Assembly (NCBI GenBank): GCA_029249445.1
Contig: JAQWHI010000002.1
Span: 1 to 38,405 of the forward strand
Direction: 5' to 3'
Length of the DNA: 38,405 bases
DNA from: Crocinitomicaceae bacterium
Lineage (GTDB): Bacteria; Bacteroidota; Bacteroidia; Flavobacteriales_D; Crocinitomicaceae
Shown: positions 8,547-15,343 of the stretch, piece by piece
Numbering within the stretch: position 1 is the first letter of the stretch
Layout: every line of letters starts with the position of its first letter
Program-made: the position numbers and the translations under genes
The notes under the pieces: model-generated
Told to the model about the DNA's origin: nothing
Databases searched by the model: none
The model's input: only the letters and a program-made list of their open reading frames with translations

Positions 8547-9809
8547 CTATTTACATGGATAAACAGTTACACCCCAGCATTCTAAGGTAATAGATTTCGG
8601 GCTGTTGTTCTTGAAACAATCGTCTGCTGTTGGGCATGCGTTCTTGTATTTTTGAATAAGTGACGCACTAGCAGATCCAGATTGCTCAAGTAGCTGGACA
8701 GCATATAGATTGTTACACTTTCGATCAAAGGTACTTGCACCGCACGAATTTGCTGTTTGTCCAACACACTGTGCCGCAATTACTAGTGCTTTTCCTTTAT
8801 TTACGCCAGAAACCGCCATCGCAGAAGAATAAGCTGCTTTGTACATTCCTTTTCGGAATTGAATATCCGCAATCGCGAATTGATATTCTTGCTTCGCTTC
8901 CGTAGAAGCAGCTCCTTCTTTTAATTTGCGATAGATAGAAACGGCCTGAGAAACTTTCCCCTGACGCGCTAATATCTTCACCTTCATTTCTAAGGCCATC
9001 GAAGATTCAGGATCTATCTCAAGGAATTTGTTAATCAAATCAAGGTATTCTTGGGATTCTGTACATTTTTTGCTCTCCATTAGTGTAATCAAACTCATTA
9101 ATGCACTTTTTGCAGCATCTGGGTCTTTCGAAAGTGTTGCAATAAACCCTTCAATTTCTGGTGTTAAATCGTCACATGATTGAACAACAGTATTGAAGTA
9201 GGAAGTAATTGATTCTTGAGATTTGATTGACATTTTAGCATTCGTTATTAATTCAGAAAGCATAAAAAAGTCACTGATCATTCGTTTCTTCAAGGCACTT
9301 TTCTTTTCGGCATTTTGCTCCATGTAGAAGAGCGTATAGGTATTGTAGTAGTACAATGGAATGTACATTTCTTTGACAGCCACACCACCATTCTTAATTC
9401 CTCGCGTAAAGAAGATGTCAGCCTGAACGAAATCAGGCGACGATTTTTCTCGCTGATAATAGGCGCGAATCATATCATTTTTGGCGTCATACAACCCTTT
9501 GCTTTCCATTCGGTCATATACAGCTAAAATAGTGTCGCAGTATTGTTTACGGACAGTTTTATCTTTTTCGCTGTTGATCACTCGACCTAAACTTCCTGTT
9601 AAACGACCATAATTTGCAGCATCGTAATTTCCACAAATGGATTCACCTTTAATGAAGAAAATTACGGCTTCTTTGTAGTCTTTTATGCTCATTGCATCAT
9701 TTGCAATCTTTCGCATTCGTTTACATTCTCGGTCCTCTTCACCTTCTTGGGCAAATGAAATAGAGGTGATTAAAAGTGAAGCTCCTAATATGTAGTTAAC
9801 AATTTTCAT
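8547..9809 (-). CDS. Exported tetratricopeptide-repeat protein
   Basis: 420 residues with a Sec signal peptide (MKIVNYILGASLLITSISFAQ). The mature part is helical with TPR-like units, for example RKIANDAMSIKDYKEAVIFFIKGE (~33-56), SSMALEMKVKILARQGKVSQAVSIYRKLKEGA (~273-305) and AIADIQFRKGMYKAAYSSAMAV (~313-334). The C-terminus is Cys-rich (AAQCVGQ, SCGASTFDRKC, ACPTADDC, LECWGVTVYPC), compatible with disulfides in the periplasm. It lies between the outer-membrane barrel gene and lptC, with 14 bases and 1 base between them, so it is part of the coaX-lptC operon. Scaffold or assembly roles are likely for this class, but no specific partner can be named. Confidence 0.75.
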   Translation of the reverse strand: MKIVNYILGASLLITSISFAQEGEEDRECKRMRKIANDAMSIKDYKEAVIFFIKGESICGNYDAANYGRLTGSLGRVINSEKDKTVRKQYCDTILAVYDRMESKGLYDAKNDMIRAYYQREKSSPDFVQADIFFTRGIKNGGVAVKEMYIPLYYYNTYTLFYMEQNAEKKSALKKRMISDFFMLSELITNAKMSIKSQESITSYFNTVVQSCDDLTPEIEGFIATLSKDPDAAKSALMSLITLMESKKCTESQEYLDLINKFLEIDPESSMALEMKVKILARQGKVSQAVSIYRKLKEGAASTEAKQEYQFAIADIQFRKGMYKAAYSSAMAVSGVNKGKALVIAAQCVGQTANSCGASTFDRKCNNLYAVQLLEQSGSASASLIQKYKNACPTADDCFKNNSPKSITLECWGVTVYPCK

Positions 9810-9823
9810 TTTTTTATACTTTA

Positions 9824-11167
9824 TTAATTCAATTTCCGCTTACGGAACCATTTCTCTGAAGCTCCTGGAGCGATTGTTATACCGAGGTTTATTCCGTAGT
9901 ATTTTTCACTTAGTTGTTGCTGATCCGAGACCCCACGTTGACCAATGGAAAATCCAAAGTTGATCGATGAGAGTGATTTCTGGATAGAAACTGGTATGCC
10001 AAATCCAAATGTTGTGCCAAAATCGTTGACTTGCTCACCATTTGCTGAATAAGGGAGTGTATACTGGTAGTAACCAGCACGATAGCGAATCCTTGCGAAT
10101 ATATTTGTTGTTGCTGTGTTAATTTTAAATTCAGACTCCGGGATGAATTGAACACCAACAGATAGTTTCGATGTATTCATAAATTGTGTTGAATCCGTTG
10201 CATAACTATTTTCATATTTTGACCAATCTGTTGTGCTATAAGATGCGTACAAACCAATTTCAGGATGGAGCTTTCGCTGTATTTTATTGTTGTCTTTTAG
10301 TCTATAGGTATAACGCAGACCATAACTTAATTTTGGAGCATTTGTCAGATTACCTCCATCTCTTGTCGTGTATACGTTGGTATCAATAATTGAGTTGGTA
10401 TTGCTCACATCAGAAGCGAAATAGACTTCTTCTTTGTAGCTACTTTTGAGTGTTTGTAGTGGGTCATAGGTTGCGTAAAGCCCAAACGAATGGTTATCAT
10501 TGATTTGGTGCGTAAACATCACACCGAGGTCATAATGAAATGATCGGAGATCATATGTTTTCATTCCCAAACCACCCATTGTTGATGAAGCTTCCTGTGC
10601 AGTGCGTGTATTGGTGACGTTTCCGAACAAGTAACCTGCATTGACGCCAACTGACAATCGTGTACTGTCAAATTTTAAAATAGTTGCAGATAGACCCATG
10701 AACGCATTGCTGATTGACCCTTTCCCTTCGTAGGTATAGGTCATAGAATCTTGGTCCACAAAGCCTCCTGTACTGAAACTATACCCTCGTCGTGAGTAGG
10801 GTTGCAGTCCGAATGCCATCCCTAGGTACTTTGCAAATGAGAAACCAAAGGCAAAGTGTTGAACGGATGTAATCGGAGAAAAGGATTCTACATTCGCTTC
10901 GGTATAATTCGATAACCGCGAGGAAATACCTAATGAAAATAAGGGCTGTCCTTTGGCTAATGCACTATATGATGCTGGATTGTAATAATTCAGTGTACTT
11001 GAGTCGCACATGCTGATTCTTACATTTCCGAGACCTAAAAAAGTTGCATTGTCCAGCCCCTCAGTTTCTCCTATACCGTTTGAAGAATAGGGTGAGTTGA
11101 TAGCAAGTTGACCGTAGGATGTGACCCCAAGAGCGAACGAAAAGATTACCAAAAAAAGTTTACGCAT
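9824..11167 (-). CDS. Outer-membrane beta-barrel protein (FadL/OmpP1-like)
   Basis: 447 residues. Signal peptide MRKLFLVIFSFALGVTSYGQ, then SPYSSNGIGETEG and a motif seen in FadL-like Bacteroidota barrels (NATFLGLGNVRISMCDSSTLNYYNPASYSALA, ~41-72), in which an 'N-P-A' turn is typical. The rest shows many amphipathic strands (FAFGFSFAKYLGMAFGLQPYS, SVGVNAGYLFGNV, LGLYAT-type, NFGFSIGQRG) and ends GINLGITIAPGASEKWFRKRKLN. A hydrophobic-compound channel or surface barrel is likely; the substrate is unknown. The start codon overlaps the coaX stop by 8 bases, which indicates translational coupling. Confidence 0.7.
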   Translation of the reverse strand: MRKLFLVIFSFALGVTSYGQLAINSPYSSNGIGETEGLDNATFLGLGNVRISMCDSSTLNYYNPASYSALAKGQPLFSLGISSRLSNYTEANVESFSPITSVQHFAFGFSFAKYLGMAFGLQPYSRRGYSFSTGGFVDQDSMTYTYEGKGSISNAFMGLSATILKFDSTRLSVGVNAGYLFGNVTNTRTAQEASSTMGGLGMKTYDLRSFHYDLGVMFTHQINDNHSFGLYATYDPLQTLKSSYKEEVYFASDVSNTNSIIDTNVYTTRDGGNLTNAPKLSYGLRYTYRLKDNNKIQRKLHPEIGLYASYSTTDWSKYENSYATDSTQFMNTSKLSVGVQFIPESEFKINTATTNIFARIRYRAGYYQYTLPYSANGEQVNDFGTTFGFGIPVSIQKSLSSINFGFSIGQRGVSDQQQLSEKYYGINLGITIAPGASEKWFRKRKLN

Positions 11168-11882
11168 TGTATTTGTAAATTTCGAAAAGTCCGATTAAGG
11201 TCAGGTTTTCGTCTGCAAAGATGTCATTTTTTGATAGGATATCAAAGCAACTCGCATCACCACCTGTCATAAAAAAGGTTAAGCTCTCAAATTGCATTGA
11301 GTACATGTCCATTAAGCCATTTATCTCAGCATTTATTCCATTAATTACACCAGATTGAATACTACTGGCGGTAGTGCCACCAACGAGATTTGTATTGGAT
11401 TTATTTGAAAGCTTGGGTAATTTCCCTGTGTAATCGTTTAGTGCTTTGTATCTCAAATCAATTCCGGGGGAGATAGAGCCACCTTTGTACAGTCCCTCTT
11501 TTGTGATGAGGTCGAACTTGATGCAGGTTCCTATATCTATGACGACTCCAAATTCAGAATCCAAACGTGAAACGATGGCTACGGCGTTGCATAGACGATC
11601 AATTCCTAAGGTGTTTTGGGTTTCATATTCAATAGTCACAGGTGTTGGAGTGTCTGCATTTACTAAATTGGCATTGGTTCTGCTGATGATTTCGGCTGTC
11701 AATTGGTTCGAAACAACAGATGACAGTATTGAGGGTGTATTGATGAAATGTTCGATAAAAGAAAAAAATTGATCAAGTTCTGAATGTAGAAATCGTTTTA
11801 CCTCTATAAGGTGGTCTTTTTGAAAGTGGCCTACCTTAATTGAGGTATTTCCTGCGTCAATTGCGAGTACACTATTTTCCAT
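11160..11882 (-). CDS. coaX: Type III pantothenate kinase
   Basis: 240 residues with the ATG at 11882. An ATG two codons earlier (11888) is possible, and the frame is open up to 11963, but that would run to the edge of the tRNA and past a promoter element. CoaX phosphorylates pantothenate, the first step of coenzyme A synthesis. It belongs to the ASKHA superfamily: phosphate-1 motif VLAIDAGNTSIKVG at ~5-18, substrate-binding NTLGIDRLCNA, phosphate-2 motif GVVIDIGTCIKFDLI, KGGSISPGIDLRYKAL, and adenosine motif FMTGGDASCF near the C-terminus. The length is typical of this family. It is the first gene of a run with the outer-membrane barrel, TPR and lptC genes. Confidence 0.9.
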   Translation of the reverse strand: MENSVLAIDAGNTSIKVGHFQKDHLIEVKRFLHSELDQFFSFIEHFINTPSILSSVVSNQLTAEIISRTNANLVNADTPTPVTIEYETQNTLGIDRLCNAVAIVSRLDSEFGVVIDIGTCIKFDLITKEGLYKGGSISPGIDLRYKALNDYTGKLPKLSNKSNTNLVGGTTASSIQSGVINGINAEINGLMDMYSMQFESLTFFMTGGDASCFDILSKNDIFADENLTLIGLFEIYKYNA

Positions 11883-11892
11883 TGTCATATCA

Positions 11893-11900
11893 CAAAGATA
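11893..11900 (-). promoter_or_regulatory. Promoter -7 element (TATCTTTG) for coaX
   Basis: Minus-strand TATCTTTG is an exact TAnnTTTG match. Only 4 bases separate it from the ATG at 11888 and 10 bases from the ATG at 11882, so the transcript would have almost no leader. No clear -33 TTTG is present. Confidence 0.45.
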
Positions 11901-11923
11901 GGCAAGAAAAAAAATAGTTCGTG

Positions 11924-11956
11924 TTTGTTGTAATTTGAAAGAAGTTGTTACCTTTG
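11924..11956 (+). promoter_or_regulatory. Promoter of tRNA-Phe
   Basis: TTTG at 11924-11927 and TACCTTTG at 11949-11956 are separated by 21 bases, matching the Bacteroidota TTTG / TAnnTTTG promoter. The mature tRNA begins 17 bases further on. It is back to back with the coaX promoter. Confidence 0.7.
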
Positions 11957-11973
11957 CCCCCACAATTTCGGTT

Positions 11974-12046
11974 GGTGATATAGCTCAGTCGGTAGAGCAA
12001 TGGACTGAAAATCCATGTGTCGCTGGTTCGATTCCAGCTATCACCA
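11974..12046 (+). tRNA. tRNA-Phe (GAA)
   Basis: A full 73-base cloverleaf: 7-bp acceptor stem GGTGATA/TATCACC, D arm GCTC...GAGC, anticodon stem ATGGA/TCCAT with loop CTGAAAA (anticodon GAA), and T arm GCTGG/CCAGC with loop TTCGATT. Discriminator base A. The CCA end is not encoded (CTA follows). All stems are fully paired, so the gene should be functional. Confidence 0.97.
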
Positions 12047-12057
12047 CTAGATACTTG

Positions 12058-12090
12058 AAAAGCCCTTGTTTCGACAAGGGCTTTTTTTAT
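12058..12090 (+). terminator. Rho-independent terminator after tRNA-Phe
   Basis: Perfect 12-bp stem (12058-12069 with 12074-12085) closed by a TTCG tetraloop, with its 3' arm running into a tract of seven T. It lies 11 bases past the tRNA end. Confidence 0.9.
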
Positions 12091-12148
12091 GGAATAAATT
12101 TTAGACTGTTTATTTTGTGATACAAACGTAGCGGCAATTCAGCTCACA

Positions 12149-12358
12149 ATGCCTAATAATTTTGAACAACTACTGGACGTATATTTTTTTCGTTAATACA
12201 AGGAAAGACCTTTAGGACACGCCAAAATTATTAATCATGAAATGTTTGTTTCAATTGTTTTACTTATATCTAATGAAGGCTATGAAATATATATCAATTC
12301 TGAAATTGGGTTTCGTTCAACCAAATTTAAAACTGTAGAATTGAATTTACCAGAATGA
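12149..12358 (+). pseudogene. Possible broken small gene with one in-frame stop
   Basis: Within the 378-base gap between the tRNA terminator and the CotH gene, one frame reads from ATG at 12149 to TGA at 12356 with a single interrupting TAA at 12194-12196. The first part is MPNNFEQLLDVYFFR and the second starts YKERPLGHAKIINHEMFVS and ends VELNLPE; an internal ATG at 12242 would give a 38-residue product. Composition is protein-like, but I recognise no family and chance cannot be excluded. The rest of the gap (12091-12148 and 12359-12467) shows no gene or clear signal. Confidence 0.25.
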
Positions 12359-12467
12359 TTAATGTGAATATTATATAGGAAAATAAGCCTAATAGGTTAT
12401 CCGTCAGTTTTTTCATTGATTTTCAAAACCTCATTTCTTCATTCATGGCAGGAGGTACAAAATAGGT

Positions 12468-14078
12468 TTAGTGTTTGATTATTTTACCAGAATGGAGAAT
12501 GGCTTCATCACATAAGATGGTATAAATATAGTTTCCTTGTTTCCAAGCCCCACTTTGAAATTCAACCACGTGAGTTCCAGCAGTTTTTTTACCGAGTTGA
12601 TCTTCTGCCATTATTCGACCGGTAAGGTCGTGAACTTGCACCGTTACTATACCCTCTGAGAATGTCGAAAACCCTACCGCAATTGAATTGACAAACGGAT
12701 TGGGCCATGCTTTGTGATAGGCAGGTTGCTTTTGATATTCTTCGACATTGAGATTGCAATTTCCTTCTAAGTTATTATCAATCCAAATGGAGCGTTGTTC
12801 AATATAGGTCTTCAAGTAGTCTAAATCCTCTTGGTAGGTTTGACCAACAAAGCCATTCCAATTGACATATTGACCGATAATTGGCCATTTTTGAAAATTA
12901 CGAATGCGTGCATCTTTAATGTAGAGTGCAACCGAGTCTATAAAGTGATTGATAGAGTCTGTATGCAATGGACCTAGTCTTAGTTCCTCCCAGCGGCAGC
13001 GCAAATTGTTCTGATAGCGCCAATCGTCTTGCAATCTTTCCCACCAGAATGGAATGGAAGTTGAAAAATTCCCGCAAATATCATCAAATTCGTATTGCCA
13101 TCCATAAATTTCATCAGCATCGCAATAATCAGCATTTCCGAATGATAGATTGAAGTCCCACATAGGTCCAGCGACCAGAGGTGCATCCCAATTGAGTGCA
13201 TCTTTGTCTTTGTGAAGAAATGAACTAGAGCGATACCCATCTACGGTTCGCCCCAGCTCCTGTAATATGAAAAAATCATGAAATGATTGTTCATCAATCA
13301 ACGCAGGATATCCGAGTATTGGGTCGGAAAAGTTGGGACTGTTTAAAGCAGCTTCAAATTCATTCATCCAATTTTCCATATAACTGGATTGAAGTGGGTG
13401 TAGTTCGTCATATTCAGGATCATGGAATTGAAAAATGACTTCACTGTTATAATTGGAAGTCCAAGTATAAGGCACGTCTCCTGTGAGCTTATCTACTTTA
13501 ACAATATATCCTCCGGTAATTGTATCGTTCCATGTATTTGGTGTGTGCACATCTTGTATATTGACACGATCACCATCTTTTTTGATGCGCTCCATTAAAA
13601 TATAAATACCACGATATTCATTGTCGATGATTAGTTCACAATACTTTGTTTGAGCAGCATAGTGTCCCATCTTTCGAGCGAGTTCGAATGTAAGGACATT
13701 TCGAATCAGTGTTTTATCGGGATAAGGTCCATACAGAATCCAGTCATTTTCTACAGGCAGGCCAAGCAGCGCAACGGGGAGATTGTTGCCAAAATCATCT
13801 TGTGTCTCAAAACCATATCCTTTTTTAGGGTATTGTTGAGAGGTAGATCCTCTGTATTCAATTGCGATGCTATCGTCATAATTTGTAAAAGGATCATTGA
13901 TTGTATTCATGTTCCCGAAACCATTATCAATAACACCCATATGAGCTCTGACGCGCGGTTCATCAACTATTGTTTGCCCGGGTTTATTGGAAATAATGAT
14001 TATTGGTAAGTTGGATGAAGTGAGCTGCGAATGCGTTGAGAAGCAGAGTAGTAATAGCGCTATAGTAAGACGTTTCAT
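12468..14078 (-). CDS. CotH-kinase family secreted protein with T9SS type A sorting domain
   Basis: 536 residues. Signal peptide MKRLTIALLLLCFSTHSQ. The central region (~40-400) matches the CotH protein-kinase-like family: IEYRGSTSQQYPKKGYGFE (~73-91), NDWILYGPYPDKTLIRNVLTFELARKMG, NEYRGIYILMERIKKDGDRVNI, FHDFFILQELGRTVDGY, and PMWDFNLSFGNADYCD, the Asp-containing catalytic-type segment. The last ~80 residues are a T9SS C-terminal domain: KAWPNPFVNSI, VQVHDLTGRIM, WKQGNYIYTI and a basic end GKIIKH, which directs export through the type IX system and cell-surface release or attachment. It is a single gene on the minus strand. Secreted CotH proteins may phosphorylate proteins outside the cell (known for spore CotH); the substrate here is unknown. 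Confidence 0.85.
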   Translation of the reverse strand: MKRLTIALLLLCFSTHSQLTSSNLPIIIISNKPGQTIVDEPRVRAHMGVIDNGFGNMNTINDPFTNYDDSIAIEYRGSTSQQYPKKGYGFETQDDFGNNLPVALLGLPVENDWILYGPYPDKTLIRNVLTFELARKMGHYAAQTKYCELIIDNEYRGIYILMERIKKDGDRVNIQDVHTPNTWNDTITGGYIVKVDKLTGDVPYTWTSNYNSEVIFQFHDPEYDELHPLQSSYMENWMNEFEAALNSPNFSDPILGYPALIDEQSFHDFFILQELGRTVDGYRSSSFLHKDKDALNWDAPLVAGPMWDFNLSFGNADYCDADEIYGWQYEFDDICGNFSTSIPFWWERLQDDWRYQNNLRCRWEELRLGPLHTDSINHFIDSVALYIKDARIRNFQKWPIIGQYVNWNGFVGQTYQEDLDYLKTYIEQRSIWIDNNLEGNCNLNVEEYQKQPAYHKAWPNPFVNSIAVGFSTFSEGIVTVQVHDLTGRIMAEDQLGKKTAGTHVVEFQSGAWKQGNYIYTILCDEAILHSGKIIKH

Positions 14079-14131
14079 AATCTCTAAAGTACAAAAAATG
14101 AGAGCTTAGGAAAAAAGTCCTTATTATTTTA

Positions 14132-14162
14132 TTTGTTTCGATTGATGTTTGTAGTACCTTTG
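14132..14162 (+). promoter_or_regulatory. Promoter of the SAM riboswitch-metH transcript
   Basis: TTTG at 14132-14135 and TACCTTTG at 14155-14162 have exactly 19 bases between them, a full match to the Bacteroidota promoter. The riboswitch begins about 20 bases downstream. Confidence 0.75.
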
Positions 14163-14181
14163 TTGCAGTTCATTCAAATAG

Positions 14182-14294
14182 ACTTATGAAGAAAGGTGGA
14201 GGGATAGGCCCTGCGAAACCTTGGCAACCTAACTAGATCAAACTAGAAAAGGTGCCAAATCCAGTACTGAAAAGGTGTTCAGTAAGAGATAAGT
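14182..14294 (+). ncRNA. SAM-I (S-box) riboswitch upstream of metH
   Basis: The conserved SAM-I core is readable: GGTGGAGGGA, then GGCCC, GAAACC, GGCAACC and, further on, AAGGTGCCAAATCC. P1 is formed by ACTTAT (14182-14187) with ATAAGT (14289-14294). P4 is a perfect TACTGAA/TTCAGTA stem around an AAGGTG loop. SAM-I riboswitches lower expression of methionine-synthesis genes when S-adenosylmethionine is plentiful, which fits the metH genes starting 41 bases downstream. No hairpin plus T-run follows P1, so control of translation rather than termination is inferred. Confidence 0.93.
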
Positions 14295-14304
14295 TAGCTT
14301 GATT

Positions 14305-14343
14305 TCCTTCAGCTTCATGGTCCACAATTGAAATTATGAAGGA
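14305..14343 (+). promoter_or_regulatory. Possible start-codon-sequestering hairpin downstream of the riboswitch
   Basis: CTTCAT (14313-14318) is complementary to ATGAAG (14336-14341), which contains the metH start codon, and two G-T pairs could extend the stem. TCCTTC (14305-14310) alternatively pairs with GAAGGA (14338-14343). Either fold would hide the start. This is a reading of complementarity only. Confidence 0.35.
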
Positions 14344-15343
14344 TATAAAATCGATACTAAAAAAACGAATTCTGGTCTTAGATGGTGCAATGGGTACCAT
14401 GATTCAACGTCACAAGCTGGAAGAAGAAGACTTTCGTCTTGGATGGTTTGAAGACCACAACAGTCCGTTGAAAGGGAACAATGATTTGTTATCGTTGACG
14501 CGCCCTGAGATCATTAAGGAAATTCATGCGGCCTACTTTACGGCTGGTGCGGATATTGCAGAAACCAATACATTTTCAGGTACGACCATCGCTCAAGCGG
14601 ATTACGGTCTAGAAAAGGCGGTGTACGATATTAATTATGAAAGTGCGAAAATTGCGCGCGAGGTTGCCGATGAGTTTACCTCAAAAGAACCTGAGAAGCC
14701 CCGTTTTGTTGCCGGTTCAATGGGGCCGACAAATCGAACAGCATCTATTTCACCAGACGTTAATGACCCTGGGTTTCGCGCCATTACTTTCGAAGCACTT
14801 AAGGTGGCATACAAAGAGCAGGCAGGAGCATTGATTGATGGTGGAGTCGATCTTTTACTGGTAGAAACAGTTTTTGATACATTAAATGCGAAGGCTGCAC
14901 TTTTTGCTATTGATGAGCTTTTTGATGAACGCGGTATTTCTTTACCTATTATGGTTTCAGGAACGATTACTGATCAGAGTGGAAGAACATTAACAGGGCA
15001 AACAACTGAGGCGTTTTTAATCTCTGTTGAGCACATGGACTTGCTTTCAGTTGGACTCAATTGCGCACTAGGAGCCTCGATGATGCGTCCGTATTTAAAG
15101 GTGCTCAATCAAAATTGTTCGTACGGTGTTAGTGCACATCCGAATGCTGGACTTCCCAACGAATTTGGGGAGTACGATGAAACTCCTGAGCTTATGGCGG
15201 AGCAAATTAGAGAGTTTCTTGAGGAGGGCCTCGTCAATATTATTGGTGGCTGTTGTGGGACGTCTCCTGATCACATTCAAGCGATTGCGAAGTTGGCTTC
15301 GAATTATTCACCTCGAACTTTTGGAATTCATGAAAATGACTAA
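14336..15343 (+). CDS. metH: Methionine synthase, homocysteine-binding module (split MetH, part 1)
   Basis: 335 residues, equal to the first module of cobalamin-dependent methionine synthase: a TIM barrel that binds and activates homocysteine through zinc. Visible: [20 protein letters not shown] at ~16-35, [38 protein letters not shown], and the three zinc cysteines C243 (GLNCALG), C306 and C307 (GGCCGTSP). The E. coli enzyme is one ~1,230-residue chain. Here the frame ends after this module, and the remaining modules are encoded by the next gene, which overlaps the end of this one. The split arrangement is familiar in Bacteroidota, so I regard it as normal rather than a frameshift. Expression should be under the SAM-I riboswitch. 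Confidence 0.92.
   Translation: MKDIKSILKKRILVLDGAMGTMIQRHKLEEEDFRLGWFEDHNSPLKGNNDLLSLTRPEIIKEIHAAYFTAGADIAETNTFSGTTIAQADYGLEKAVYDINYESAKIAREVADEFTSKEPEKPRFVAGSMGPTNRTASISPDVNDPGFRAITFEALKVAYKEQAGALIDGGVDLLLVETVFDTLNAKAALFAIDELFDERGISLPIMVSGTITDQSGRTLTGQTTEAFLISVEHMDLLSVGLNCALGASMMRPYLKVLNQNCSYGVSAHPNAGLPNEFGEYDETPELMAEQIREFLEEGLVNIIGGCCGTSPDHIQAIAKLASNYSPRTFGIHEND

Noticed and set aside
11883..11963. Longer N-terminus for coaX
   Set aside because: It would run through the divergent promoters up to the tRNA; the family starts just before the VLAIDAGNT motif.
15126..15329. Upstream extension of the second metH gene
   Set aside because: It overlaps the conserved zinc-binding end of the first metH gene in another frame; the ATG at 15330 fits the domain start.
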